From contig NZ_CANLZZ010000002.1 in the NCBI RefSeq assembly GCF_947495725.1, positions 1 through 64,000 of the forward strand: 64,000 nt of DNA, read 5' to 3'. Below, one piece after another: positions 1-10,289 of the stretch. The translations under genes were made by a program, and so were the position numbers. The DNA is from an uncultured Lutibacter sp. (GTDB lineage: Bacteria > Bacteroidota > Bacteroidia > Flavobacteriales > Flavobacteriaceae). The stretch's first letter is position 1. Each line of letters starts with the position of its first letter. The notes beneath the pieces were generated by a model that was given only the letters and a program-made list of their open reading frames with translations, was not told where the DNA came from and did not search any database.

Positions 1-240
1 TGACAGATTACAAGTGTCATTCTGAGCGGTAGCGAAGAATCTCATGTATTGCTTAGCAGAAGATTCTTCATTTCGTTGCTCTTTATTCAGAATGACAGAT
101 TACAAGTGTCATTCTGAGCGGTAGCGAAGAATCTCATGTATTGCTTAGCAGAAGATTCTTCATTTCGTTTCTCTCCATTCAGAATGACAGTTCGAGTGTC
201 ATTCTGATCAATAGGAAGAATCTCACGTTTTATTGCTAAA
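1..240. repeat. Tandem array of 83-bp palindromic repeats (array A): tail of a unit at 1-5, full units at 15-97 and 107-189, left half-unit at about 197-240
   Basis: Unit TGTCATTCTGA...GAAGAATCT...AGATTCTTC...TCAGAATGACA with nested inverted arms. Period 92, 7-9 nt spacers (GATTACAAG, GTTCGAG). The window opens inside the tail of another unit. Confidence 0.95.
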
Positions 241-537
241 CTATATTTCATTGTTTAAAAATTTCCATTCAGCATTAAAACTATTTATTAATTCTTCTTT
301 TTTGTTTCTATTCCAACCTTTGAGTTCTTTTTCTCTTTTAATCGCAAAATTTACATCTTCAAAACGTTCATAATAAATCAAATTAAAGCAATTATATTTT
401 GAAGTAAATGATGATTTTGATGTTTTGTGATATTCTATTCTATCTTTCAAATTATTTGTAACACCAATATATAAAACCGTTTTATTTTTATTTGTTAGAA
501 TATAAACGTAGTAATTATGTGTTCCAATAGTTTTCAT
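241..537 (-). CDS. GIY-YIG nuclease superfamily protein (YhbQ/UPF0213-like)
   Basis: 98 aa with YVYILTN...VLYIGVTNNLKDRIEYHK and downstream KREKELKGWNR, typical of the small GIY-YIG family. Confidence 0.93.
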   Translation of the reverse strand: MKTIGTHNYYVYILTNKNKTVLYIGVTNNLKDRIEYHKTSKSSFTSKYNCFNLIYYERFEDVNFAIKREKELKGWNRNKKEELINSFNAEWKFLNNEI

Positions 538-552
538 AGCGTTTTATTTAAT

Positions 553-819
553 TGTCATTATGAACAATAGTTAAGAATCTCACGTTTTGATTGAAAACAG
601 ATTCTTCATTACGTTGCTCTTCATTCAGAAGGACAGATTTCAATTGTCATTCTGAACAATAGTGAAGAATCTCACGTTTTGATTGAGAACAGATTCTTCA
701 TTACGTTGCTCTTCATTCAGAATGACAAGTTGCGAGTGTCATTCTGATCAATAGTGAAGAATCTCAAGTTTTGATTGGCTAAAGATTCTTCATTCCGTTG
801 CTCTTCATTCAGAATGACA
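553..819. repeat. Tandem array of 83-bp palindromic repeats (array B): units 553-635, 645-727, 737-819
   Basis: Same 83-bp unit and nested arms as array A; spacers GATTTCAAT and AGTTGCGAG. Confidence 0.95.
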
Positions 820-1792
820 ATGAAGTGTCTTTTTTTCCAACCTCCAACTCAACCTTCTTCCCTAAAACCAAAGCTCTATTATCATTTAAATGTCCAGCAG
901 GAAAATCAAAAACAACTGGGAATTTTTTTTCTGAAATAATGTCTAAAATAATTTCTTTCGCGTTTTTTCCAAACGGAATGGCGTTATCGTGCATACTAGT
1001 CATTCCACCTACAATTAACCCTTTTAAATTATTGAAATAACCATTTCGTTTAAGGTTCATTAACATTCTGTCTATATGATATAAATACTCATCTAAATCT
1101 TCAATAAATAAAATTTTTCCATCAGTATTAATCGATGTTTTACTTCCTAATAAACTATAAAACATAGATAAATTTCCACCAACTAAAACACCTTCAGCGA
1201 TACCAATTTTGTTTTCTTTGGAAGTAGCTATTTTAAAAGAAAAGGCTTGTCCAAACAAACTAGCTTTTAGAGTATTTTTTGCTTCAACAGTGTTTTTTAA
1301 AATATCTAACGGCATAGTAGCATGTAATGTTTGAAAACCTAAATTATGTAAATGGCTATGTAACACAGTAACATCTGAGTAGCCAATAATCCATTTCGGA
1401 TTCTTTTTAAAATTGTTAAAATCTAATTTATCAATAATTTTAACAGTTCCATAACCGCCACGAGCACACCAAATGGCTTTAATTTTTGGATCATCTAGCA
1501 TTTTCTGAAAATCATTTGCACGTTCTTCATCACTTCCTGCAAACTGATGGTCTTCTAATCCAATTGTTTTTCCAATTTCAACAGTTAACCCCCAACTTTC
1601 AAGTAAATTAATAGCTGGTTTAATGTCTTCTAAACTTATTTTTCTAGCAGTTGAAACAATAGCAACAGTGTCGTTTTTTTGTAAAAAAGTTGGTTGAATC
1701 AATTTTTTTCTTTTTAAATCTAATTGCAAATTACGAAAAGCCATTGAACTATTCATTTTTCTAACAAACAATCCGTATTTTTGCACTTTCAA
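809..1792 (-). CDS. LD-carboxypeptidase (peptidase S66, muramoyltetrapeptide carboxypeptidase family); start probably internal to the ORF
   Basis: [51 protein letters not shown]; the ORF overlaps the divergent metG start, so an internal Met is likely. Confidence 0.88.
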   Translation of the reverse strand: MKVQKYGLFVRKMNSSMAFRNLQLDLKRKKLIQPTFLQKNDTVAIVSTARKISLEDIKPAINLLESWGLTVEIGKTIGLEDHQFAGSDEERANDFQKMLDDPKIKAIWCARGGYGTVKIIDKLDFNNFKKNPKWIIGYSDVTVLHSHLHNLGFQTLHATMPLDILKNTVEAKNTLKASLFGQAFSFKIATSKENKIGIAEGVLVGGNLSMFYSLLGSKTSINTDGKILFIEDLDEYLYHIDRMLMNLKRNGYFNNLKGLIVGGMTSMHDNAIPFGKNAKEIILDIISEKKFPVVFDFPAGHLNDNRALVLGKKVELEVGKKDTSLSF

Positions 1793-1804
1793 AATTTTAT
1801 GTTG

Positions 1805-3901
1805 ATGAGCAATTCAAAAAGATATACCATTACAGCTGCTTTACCATACACAAATGGACCAGTTCATATTGGGCATTTAGCAGGTGTTTATGTGCCAGCT
1901 GATATTTACGCACGTTATTTAAGAAATACAGGAAACGATGTGCTATACATTTGTGGATCTGACGAGCACGGTGTGCCAATTACTTTAAAGGCGAAGAAGG
2001 AAGGTGTTACGCCACAAGATATTGTAGATAAATACCACGCTATTATTAAGCAATCGTTTAGCGATTTTGGTATTTCTTTTGATAATTATTCTCGTACTTC
2101 AGCAAAAATTCATCACGATACAGCTTCAGAATTCTTTAAAAAATTATACGATGAAGGTAAGTTTATTGAAGAGGCTACAGAACAATTATATGACGAAGAG
2201 GCTAAGCAATTTTTAGCAGATAGATTTGTAATTGGAACTTGTCCAAAATGTGGAAATGAAGAAAGTTATGGAGATCAATGTGAAAACTGTGGAACAAGTC
2301 ATAATGCAACCGATTTAATCAACCCAAAATCTGCAATTACAGGAAACGTACCAACAACCAAATTAACAAAGCACTGGTATTTGCCTTTAGATAAATACGA
2401 AAAATGGCTGCGCGAATGGATTGTTGAAGGTCATAAAAACGATTGGAAAACAAATGTATTAGGTCAAGTAAAATCGTGGTTAGATGATGGTTTAAAACCA
2501 AGAGCTGTTACACGAGATTTAGATTGGGGAATTCCAGTACCAGTTGAAGGTGGAGAAGGAAAAGTGTTATACGTTTGGTTTGATGCGCCTATTGGTTATA
2601 TTTCATCAACAAAAGAATGGGCAGCTCGTGAAGGTAAAGATTGGGAACCATATTGGAAAGATGAAAACACCAAGTTAGTTCACTTTATTGGAAAAGATAA
2701 TATTGTTTTTCATTGCATTATTTTCCCTGCAATGTTAAAAGCTGAAGGAAGTTATATTTTACCTGAAAACGTACCTGCAAACGAGTTTTTAAATTTAGAA
2801 GGAAATAAAATTTCAACCTCTAAAAACTGGGCAGTTTGGTTACACGAATATTTAGAAGATTTTCCAGGAAAGCAAGATGTATTACGTTATGCTTTAACGG
2901 CAAATGCACCTGAAACTAAGGATAACGACTTTACATGGAAAGATTACCAAGCTAGAAATAACAACGAGTTGGTTGCCATTTTTGGCAACTTTATTAATAG
3001 AGTAGTTGTACTTACAAATAAATATTATGAAGGTATAATTCCAGAACCTAATGAGTTTTCTGATGTTGATGAAGAAACACTAGAAAAACTTCAAAAATAT
3101 CCTGGCATTATAGCAAATTCTATTGAGCGTTACCGTTTTAGAGAAGCATCGCAAGAATTAATGAATTTAGCGCGTTTAGGAAATAAATATTTAGCTGATG
3201 AAGAACCTTGGAAACAAGTAAAAACGGATCCAGAACGTGTAAAAACAATTATGTATGTAGCACTGCAAATAGCTGCGGGATTATCGGTTGTTGCAGAGCC
3301 ATTTTTGCCTTTTTCCGCTGAAAAATTAAAACAGATTCTTCGCCTTGCTCAGAATGACAATCAAGATGTCATTTTGAACGATAGTGAAAAATCTCTTACT
3401 TGGAATGATGTTGAAGAAAAAGAAGTGTTAATTGAAGCAAATCATAAAATTGGTAAAGCTGAATTATTATTCGCTAAAATTGAAGATGCTGAAATTCAAG
3501 CGCAATTAGATAAATTAGAGGCAACAAAATTAGCTAACGAAGCAGAAAATAAAGTGGTAGAGCCACAAAAAGACACCATCGAATTTGATGATTTCACCAA
3601 ATTAGATATGCGTGTTGGAACTATTATTGAAGCTGTAAAAGTACCAAAAACAAAAAAGTTATTGCAACTTAAAGTTGATGTTGGTATTGATACACGCACT
3701 ATAGTTTCTGGTATTGCAGAAAGCTTTAAACCAGAAGATATTATTGGTCAAAAAGTAACTGTTTTAGTGAATTTAGCACCAAGAAAATTACGTGGAGTTG
3801 AAAGTCAAGGTATGATTTTAATGACTGATACTCCCGATGGAAAATTGGCATTTATTGAGCCAGGAAACGATTCTGTAAAAAATGGTGAACAGGTGAGTTA
3901 A
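1805..3901 (+). CDS. metG: Methionine--tRNA ligase with C-terminal tRNA-binding domain; likely start 1805
   Basis: [23 protein letters not shown]...CENCG zinc knuckle, [14 protein letters not shown] (KMSKS-like), C-terminal [12 protein letters not shown] domain. Confidence 0.97.
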   Translation: MSNSKRYTITAALPYTNGPVHIGHLAGVYVPADIYARYLRNTGNDVLYICGSDEHGVPITLKAKKEGVTPQDIVDKYHAIIKQSFSDFGISFDNYSRTSAKIHHDTASEFFKKLYDEGKFIEEATEQLYDEEAKQFLADRFVIGTCPKCGNEESYGDQCENCGTSHNATDLINPKSAITGNVPTTKLTKHWYLPLDKYEKWLREWIVEGHKNDWKTNVLGQVKSWLDDGLKPRAVTRDLDWGIPVPVEGGEGKVLYVWFDAPIGYISSTKEWAAREGKDWEPYWKDENTKLVHFIGKDNIVFHCIIFPAMLKAEGSYILPENVPANEFLNLEGNKISTSKNWAVWLHEYLEDFPGKQDVLRYALTANAPETKDNDFTWKDYQARNNNELVAIFGNFINRVVVLTNKYYEGIIPEPNEFSDVDEETLEKLQKYPGIIANSIERYRFREASQELMNLARLGNKYLADEEPWKQVKTDPERVKTIMYVALQIAAGLSVVAEPFLPFSAEKLKQILRLAQNDNQDVILNDSEKSLTWNDVEEKEVLIEANHKIGKAELLFAKIEDAEIQAQLDKLEATKLANEAENKVVEPQKDTIEFDDFTKLDMRVGTIIEAVKVPKTKKLLQLKVDVGIDTRTIVSGIAESFKPEDIIGQKVTVLVNLAPRKLRGVESQGMILMTDTPDGKLAFIEPGNDSVKNGEQVS
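3333..3395. repeat. Derivative of the palindromic repeat embedded in metG (right half 3333-3359, spacer ATCAAGA, left half 3367-3394)
   Basis: AGATTCTTCGCCTTGCTCAGAATGACA-ATCAAGA-TGTCATTTTGAACGATAGTGAAAAATCT matches the unit-end/spacer/unit-start layout of arrays A and B. Confidence 0.9.
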
Positions 3902-3921
3902 AGTTTTAAATGCAAAAATAA

Positions 3922-5427
3922 ATGATAAAAAAAAGTTTAATGAGTTTAATGTTAATATTTGCATTAAACTCATATTCACAAAAAGAAATAGCCATATTTG
4001 AAAATAGTCTTTTAGAATCGTCATCTTCATTAAAGGATGTAATCCCAATTGTTAATGATAAAACTGGTGATATAGCACTTTTTCTAATGGATGCTACTAA
4101 AGTTTATGGTTATTTGTTAAATGATGAATTTAAACTAGTAAAAAGTCTTTCCTCAGATGATAAAAATCGGAAATACAAAGTTTTAATTGGCAAGGGTATT
4201 TCAGATAATAATGATTATAGAATTTATTTTACAAACAATAGGGAAAATAAATTTGCTTCTGTAAAATTTTCATTTGACACAAAAAATATTGATTATAAAG
4301 AGTTTGAATTAACTTCTAAAAAAGAAATGTTGGTTCAAACAGTAACTTTTAATAATCAGTTCTATTTGATTTCCATTCTTAAAAATACTTCCAAATTAAA
4401 TGTGTATAAATTTGATGTTGATGGGAATTACACTAGAACAGAATTGGACTTCACTTCAAACAATTTTATTAATCGATACGATAAAAACACTTCAATATTT
4501 AGTTTAATTACTGAAGGTACGGGAGCATATGGTTTTAAGAAAATGATTAATTTAAAAAAAATTAATGGAAATATCCCTAATTCTATCGAAGTAACTTCAG
4601 AATTATCAAAACTATATTTAAGAGATAACAAGGTGGTATTTACATTTGATGAGAATAAACAATTTACACAAATACTAACCATAAATTTAAATACTTTTGA
4701 AAAAAAGGTAGAACATATAGAAAAACCAAGCTTTAAAAGTGATCTTGAAAAGCCGGTTGAAAGAACAATCATCAGCGATGGAATTTCAAAATCAACCAAT
4801 TCTTATTTAAATGGTGATAACTTATTTATAATCAGTTCTACCCATAACGATTTTTCTTTTGCAGTTAAAAATTTTAATACTCACCAAATGATTAAAGAGT
4901 ATACGGTTTCTAATAACGATTCAATTACTTTTAAAAATACACCAATCATTCAAGAAGGCGGGACTTTTGAAAAATATCGAGAAATGGAGAAAACTAAAAA
5001 GTTTTTAAGAAAAATTACAAGTGGAGATATTGGAGTTTCTGTTTACAGAAAAAACAATACATTTCAAGTAACTTTAGGAGGAAAAAAAGATATCAAAAGA
5101 AGTAGTGGTATGATGATGCCCATGGGAGGTTTTGGAATGCCTATAGCATCTGTGGGCTCGGTATCAGTTTTTTTTAGTCCTACATATTTTGCTTATAATT
5201 CTTATACAGCTACAAAATCAACGCATATAAAAGGGTTATTTGATTTAAATTTTAATCATATTAAAGGTGAGATTGAAATGAATGCTTTTGACAAAATAAA
5301 CAATTTTGAAGAAAAAGAACATGTTTCTAATAATGGTGAAACTGTTTTTAGTTATAAGGATTACTTTATATTAGGAAATTACATAACCAAAGATAAAACA
5401 TACATTTTACGTAAGTTTACTGATTAA
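3922..5427 (+). CDS. Secreted hypothetical protein, possibly beta-propeller-like, with a Met/Gly-rich segment
   Basis: 501 aa ORF, signal peptide MIKKSLMSLMLIFALNSYSQ, segment SSGMMMPMGGFGMP. Confidence 0.7.
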   Translation: MIKKSLMSLMLIFALNSYSQKEIAIFENSLLESSSSLKDVIPIVNDKTGDIALFLMDATKVYGYLLNDEFKLVKSLSSDDKNRKYKVLIGKGISDNNDYRIYFTNNRENKFASVKFSFDTKNIDYKEFELTSKKEMLVQTVTFNNQFYLISILKNTSKLNVYKFDVDGNYTRTELDFTSNNFINRYDKNTSIFSLITEGTGAYGFKKMINLKKINGNIPNSIEVTSELSKLYLRDNKVVFTFDENKQFTQILTINLNTFEKKVEHIEKPSFKSDLEKPVERTIISDGISKSTNSYLNGDNLFIISSTHNDFSFAVKNFNTHQMIKEYTVSNNDSITFKNTPIIQEGGTFEKYREMEKTKKFLRKITSGDIGVSVYRKNNTFQVTLGGKKDIKRSSGMMMPMGGFGMPIASVGSVSVFFSPTYFAYNSYTATKSTHIKGLFDLNFNHIKGEIEMNAFDKINNFEEKEHVSNNGETVFSYKDYFILGNYITKDKTYILRKFTD

Positions 5428-5560
5428 ATAATTTGTTAAACGCGAGCAATTAAATTCTAAACTGTGCTAGAAATAGGATGTAAACACAATTAACTATACA
5501 TAAAAAAACCTAAATTTTTTTTTAGTTTTTTTTTAAAATTCTATAAAGGTAATCACTATT

Positions 5561-7987
5561 TTATTCTGCTTGCAACTTAGAAAACCCAATAATTAATTTA
5601 CCTTTTTTGGTTTTCCCCAATAATTTACAAGCAAAGTTTTTTGATGTAATACCATTTCCTAAGCCGTTAAATTCAACTAATAAATTTGCGCCTTTTTTCT
5701 TAGTTTTAACAGCTTTACAACCGCGTCCGTAATCAACTTCTTCTGCAGCTCCAAAACGTAGACTTTTAATGTCTAAATCTTTTTGAGCATCAAAACCATT
5801 TTCAGAAAGAATTAAAATTTTAATAGATTTTGTATTCTTAGTAACTGGTTTTTTATTCAACATTTTTAAACGTTTATGAACTGTAAGTGGCATCACTATG
5901 TTTTTAGAACTGTGCTTGTCTTTTGCTAAATCATCAGCTTTTGGAACATCAATAACGGCCAATGATAAATGAGTTGCACGTCCAAATTTATCGGTTAAAA
6001 CATGTGGACGTTCTAATTTGTACCAGTGTGTTTGCGTTCCATCTTCATAAAACGTATTATTAGGTGTATAGGCTGTTCCTGGATTAAATTTCCAGTAAAT
6101 TCCATCTGGTGAACGTAAATAGATAGCTCGGTAATCTATAAACGCGTTAATCATCATATGAAACTGAATTTCATCTTTCCAAAGTACTGGATCTTCAAAA
6201 TTTGAATTTCTATACTTTTCTGGAATTATAGAATTTCCTTGCAAAGGAGCTGTCATTATTTTATAGATTCCTAAAGGGTTTGTTCCTTCGCTAAGCATCA
6301 TTGCACCTCCTTTGGTTACAAACAAAAAACGGCCATCATCTAATTGAACACCTGATAGATTTCTTTCAAAACGATAAAAACGTTCTGGTTTTTCTAAAGT
6401 TGTATTTGTATCAACTTGCATAATTCCTAATCGTTTCCATGGTCCATTCATAGATTTTGATGAAAACAAAGTTGGTTCCCAATTAATAAGAGAATACATT
6501 AAATAAGTTCCATTATTTAAAATAATGATATCAGGATTATGACCAAGTCCATTATTGAATTCATAGGCAATATCTTTTTCAACTATATAAGGTCCTTCTG
6601 GTTTTTCTGAAACTGCATGAGTAACTGTTGACCTTGGCCATTCCCAATGACCTTTTGTTGCATTTGCAGGCCAACGCGTTACATTCATATGAAATTTTCC
6701 ATCCGTATCTTTTACTGGGCGTCCTCCCCAATAACTCCATTCAGGATCTTCAATTCCATTTTCAGCATCACGAGGTAAAACACCATTGGCTCCCCAAACA
6801 TTTGAAGTCAGTTTTTTATGAATTGACATTGGTAAAATTAAATCGCTAAATGATGCTCCCGAGACCATTTTCACTTTTGCTTTTAATGGTTTTGATGCTA
6901 TACTTTTATTTCCGCTAAAATCTTCGGCAAAAACTACATAGGTGTTTTTAATATCTTTAGAAGGCGTAAAATCTAAATAAAAGTTTCTGGTAATGTTGTG
7001 TGCAATTTCTTGTAAATTATTTCCATACTCATCACCTCTGTAAATCGAATAATTTTTAACATCCTTATCTATACTTTTTTCCCAATAAATTTTAATTTCA
7101 GAATCATATATTTCGGCTTTTAAATTGGTTGGAGGAGCAGGAGCAATAGTATCTTTTTTAGCAATGCTTATTTTGTTAGAAGCACCAGATTCTAATTGAT
7201 TAAATCGTGTAACAACATATGTGTATTTTACGCCGTTAATTAAAGTAGTATCTAAAAAGTTTTTTTCTAAAGTTTCTCCAAGCTTTTCATAAGGTTGCTT
7301 TTCATTAAATTGTCGGTATATGTAAAATGTACTATGTTCATTGGCTAAATTATCTTTCCAAGTTAAATTAATACCATCGTTTTGTACTTCAGCAGAAATA
7401 TTTGGTCCAGTTTTATTGTTGTCAACAACACTAATATTTACATAATGTAAAAATACTTTAATTTCATCTTCGCTATAAAATGTAGCTCTAACAAAAGGTA
7501 AACCAGCTTTAGCATCTTCTTCAGTAACATTATAAGTTCCTTTAAAATGTTCTACAACTTTATCAGAGCCAATTAACTTTACCTTTTCGGCAACAATATG
7601 TTCATTTTTTCCAAAGACAAGACTTAACGATATACTTCCGCTACTTATGTATTCTAAATCTGCTCCAAAACTCCAGTTAATAATATCTCCAGCTTTTGGG
7701 TTTTGATAATCTGGATTTGTATCTAAAATTTTAGATTCTGCAATTCCAATGTCGTTAATGCTAAACATAGTTCCATAATGCAATCCCATTTTATACTCTC
7801 CAAGTCCTTTTACATTATACGTTTTCCAAAATGGAGATTGTTTAGACTGACGCCAATTACCACGAACAGCTTCAAAATCGCCATCATTTACATTTGCGTG
7901 TGGAGCATTATCTCCAAGAAGTATAATTTGAGAGAATGAATTTGTACTAAAAAAGCAAAATAATATTATAACAATTAAATTTTTCAT
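5561..7987 (-). CDS. Secreted protein with fibronectin type III-like domains and a GH43-like five-bladed propeller C-terminus
   Basis: 808 aa; signal peptide; GPNISAEVQNDGINLTWKDN...YTYVVTRFN (FN3-like); HNPDIIILNNGTYLMYS and FEDPVLWKDEIQFHMMINAF (glycosidase-propeller-like). Confidence 0.7.
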   Translation of the reverse strand: MKNLIVIILFCFFSTNSFSQIILLGDNAPHANVNDGDFEAVRGNWRQSKQSPFWKTYNVKGLGEYKMGLHYGTMFSINDIGIAESKILDTNPDYQNPKAGDIINWSFGADLEYISSGSISLSLVFGKNEHIVAEKVKLIGSDKVVEHFKGTYNVTEEDAKAGLPFVRATFYSEDEIKVFLHYVNISVVDNNKTGPNISAEVQNDGINLTWKDNLANEHSTFYIYRQFNEKQPYEKLGETLEKNFLDTTLINGVKYTYVVTRFNQLESGASNKISIAKKDTIAPAPPTNLKAEIYDSEIKIYWEKSIDKDVKNYSIYRGDEYGNNLQEIAHNITRNFYLDFTPSKDIKNTYVVFAEDFSGNKSIASKPLKAKVKMVSGASFSDLILPMSIHKKLTSNVWGANGVLPRDAENGIEDPEWSYWGGRPVKDTDGKFHMNVTRWPANATKGHWEWPRSTVTHAVSEKPEGPYIVEKDIAYEFNNGLGHNPDIIILNNGTYLMYSLINWEPTLFSSKSMNGPWKRLGIMQVDTNTTLEKPERFYRFERNLSGVQLDDGRFLFVTKGGAMMLSEGTNPLGIYKIMTAPLQGNSIIPEKYRNSNFEDPVLWKDEIQFHMMINAFIDYRAIYLRSPDGIYWKFNPGTAYTPNNTFYEDGTQTHWYKLERPHVLTDKFGRATHLSLAVIDVPKADDLAKDKHSSKNIVMPLTVHKRLKMLNKKPVTKNTKSIKILILSENGFDAQKDLDIKSLRFGAAEEVDYGRGCKAVKTKKKGANLLVEFNGLGNGITSKNFACKLLGKTKKGKLIIGFSKLQAE

Positions 7988-8074
7988 ATAAAAATTTTAG
8001 AATAAGACACTTCAAATTTACAGTAAACATTCAATTTGAAAGTTTAAATTTGTAAAAAATAAGCTTACCAACAA

Positions 8075-10207
8075 ATGCAAATCTTAAACTTCATACAAAA
8101 CAACACAAATCTTCCAATAAAAGGAATTGAAAACACGGTTCAATTATTAAATGAAGATTGTACCATTCCATTTATTTCTCGTTATAGAAAAGAACGAACA
8201 GGAAATTTAGACGAAGTTCAAATTGGTGATATAGTAAAATATAAAAGTCAATTTGAAGAATTGGAGAAAAGAAAAGGTGCTATTTTAAAAGCTTTAGCTG
8301 AACAAGAAGTTTTAACGGGTGAATTAAAACTAAAAATTGAGGCTACAACGGATTTAACGGTTTTAGAAGATATTTACCTTCCTTTTAAGAAAAAACGCAA
8401 GACAAAGGCTGAAACTGCTCGAAAAAACGGATTAGAACCGCTTGCTAAAATGATAATGAGCCAGCGTGTGAATGATTTGGAATATACCGCCTCAAAATAT
8501 ATTAGTGAAGAGGTAGAAAATGAAGATAAAGCAATAGAAGGTGCACGATTTATAATTGCGGAATGGATTAATGAACGTACAGATATTAGAAATAACATTC
8601 GTTATCAGTTAGAACGTTTTGCAACTATTAGCACCAAAATTGTTAAGGCAAAAAAAGAAGAAGAAAAAGCGCAAAAATTTAGAGATTATTTCGATTGGTC
8701 CGAAAGTTTAAACCGCTGTCCTTCTCACAGGTTATTAGCTATTTTAAGAGCCGAAAAAGAAGGCTTTATTCGAGTTAAGATTGAAATAGATAATGAACGC
8801 GCATTGACTAAAATCGAAGATAGAATTATTCGTTCAAATAATGAATGTAGCCAACAAATTAGGTTGGCAATTCAAGATTCGTATAAACGTTTGTTGTTTC
8901 CTTCTTTATCAAATGAAGCTCTTAATAATGCAAAGGAAAAAGCAGACGATAATGCAATACAAGTTTTTGCTAAAAACTTAAAACAATTATTGTTGGGTGC
9001 TCCTTTAGGTGAAAAAAACATTTTAGCTATTGATCCAGGTTTTAGAACTGGTTGTAAGGTAGTTTGTTTAAATGCCCAAGGAGGATTGGAATATAACGAA
9101 ACAATTTATCCGCACGCTCCAAAAAACGATTCAATTGGCGCTATGAAAAAAATTAATTCGTTGGTTGATGCTTATAAAATTGATGCTATAGCTATTGGAA
9201 ATGGAACGGCATCTAGAGAAACGGAACAATTAATTAGAAAAATGCGATTTAATAAAGATGTAGAAGTTTTTGTTGTAAGTGAGGCTGGTGCAAGTATTTA
9301 TTCGGCTTCAAAAATTGCAAGAGACGAGTTTCCAAACTACGATGTTACTGTTCGTGGAGCAGTTTCAATTGGTAGAAGATTAGCCGATCCGTTGGCAGAA
9401 TTGGTAAAAATTGATGCAAAATCTATTGGAGTTGGACAATATCAACACGATGTGGATCAAACTAAGCTACAAAATTCGTTAGATGTTGTTGTAGAAAGTT
9501 GTGTAAATTCGGTAGGTGTAAATATAAATACGGCAAGTACATCTTTGCTAAGTTATGTTTCGGGGATTGGTCCAAAATTAGCTGAAAATATTGTAAAACA
9601 TAGAGATGAAAACGGAGCTTTTTTGTGTAGAAATGACATTAAAAAAGTTGCTCGTTTAGGTAATAAAGCATTTGAACAAGGTGTAGGTTTTTTGAGAATT
9701 AAAAACGCTAAAAACCCGTTAGATGATTCGGCTGTGCATCCTGAAAGTTATAAAATTGTTGAACAAATGGCAAAGGATGAGAAAACAACAGTTGAAAATT
9801 TAATTGGAAATAAAGTGGTACTTCAACAAATAAATTTAGAAAAATATATTTCTTCGAGTGTAGGTTTACCTACTTTAAAAGATATTGTTGCCGAACTTGA
9901 AAAACCAGGCTTAGATCCTCGTGAAAAAGCCAAGGTGTTTACCTTCAACCAAAATATTAGAACTATTACCGATTTACATGAAGGTCAGTTATTACCAGGA
10001 ATTGTTAATAATATAACCAATTTTGGCTGCTTTGTAGACATTGGAATTAAAGAAAGTGGTTTGGTGCACGTTTCTAATTTAGCCGATAAATTTGTAAGTG
10101 ATGTAAGATCTATTGTTAGCTTGCACGAACAAGTAATTGTACGAGTTTTAGAAGTTGATGTGGCAAGAAAACGTATTCAACTTAGTTTAAAAGGTATTAA
10201 TAATTGA
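8075..10207 (+). CDS. tex: Tex family RNA-binding transcription accessory protein (S1 domain)
   Basis: IPFISRYRKERTGNLDE, ILAIDPGFRTGCKVVCL, ADPLAELVKIDAKSIGVGQYQHDV, C-terminal S1 NNITNFGCFVDIGIKESGLVH. Confidence 0.96.
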   Translation: MQILNFIQNNTNLPIKGIENTVQLLNEDCTIPFISRYRKERTGNLDEVQIGDIVKYKSQFEELEKRKGAILKALAEQEVLTGELKLKIEATTDLTVLEDIYLPFKKKRKTKAETARKNGLEPLAKMIMSQRVNDLEYTASKYISEEVENEDKAIEGARFIIAEWINERTDIRNNIRYQLERFATISTKIVKAKKEEEKAQKFRDYFDWSESLNRCPSHRLLAILRAEKEGFIRVKIEIDNERALTKIEDRIIRSNNECSQQIRLAIQDSYKRLLFPSLSNEALNNAKEKADDNAIQVFAKNLKQLLLGAPLGEKNILAIDPGFRTGCKVVCLNAQGGLEYNETIYPHAPKNDSIGAMKKINSLVDAYKIDAIAIGNGTASRETEQLIRKMRFNKDVEVFVVSEAGASIYSASKIARDEFPNYDVTVRGAVSIGRRLADPLAELVKIDAKSIGVGQYQHDVDQTKLQNSLDVVVESCVNSVGVNINTASTSLLSYVSGIGPKLAENIVKHRDENGAFLCRNDIKKVARLGNKAFEQGVGFLRIKNAKNPLDDSAVHPESYKIVEQMAKDEKTTVENLIGNKVVLQQINLEKYISSSVGLPTLKDIVAELEKPGLDPREKAKVFTFNQNIRTITDLHEGQLLPGIVNNITNFGCFVDIGIKESGLVHVSNLADKFVSDVRSIVSLHEQVIVRVLEVDVARKRIQLSLKGINN

Positions 10208-10237
10208 TGTTGTAAAGTAACAAACATATTATATAAA

Positions 10238-10266
10238 AAAAAGAGGCTATAAAATAGCCTCTTTTT
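10238..10266. terminator. Bidirectional intrinsic terminator between convergent tex and outer membrane protein gene
   Basis: AAAAAGAGGCTA-taaaa-TAGCCTCTTTTT. Confidence 0.85.
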
Positions 10267-10289
10267 AGTTTCTTATAATAATCTACAAG

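Noticed and set aside
1-819. CRISPR array
   Set aside because: Repeat units are 83 bp palindromes with only 7-9 nt between them, loops vary, and there are no cas genes.
798-1040. Plus-strand ORF antisense to the LD-carboxypeptidase
   Set aside because: Opposite to a well-supported gene and without recognisable protein features.
3333-3395. metG pseudogene caused by repeat insertion
   Set aside because: Frame is preserved and the downstream tRNA-binding domain is intact.
5507-5536. Terminator between 3922-5427 and 5561-7987
   Set aside because: Only homopolymer A/T runs with a weak CCTAAA/TTTAG match; not convincing as a hairpin.
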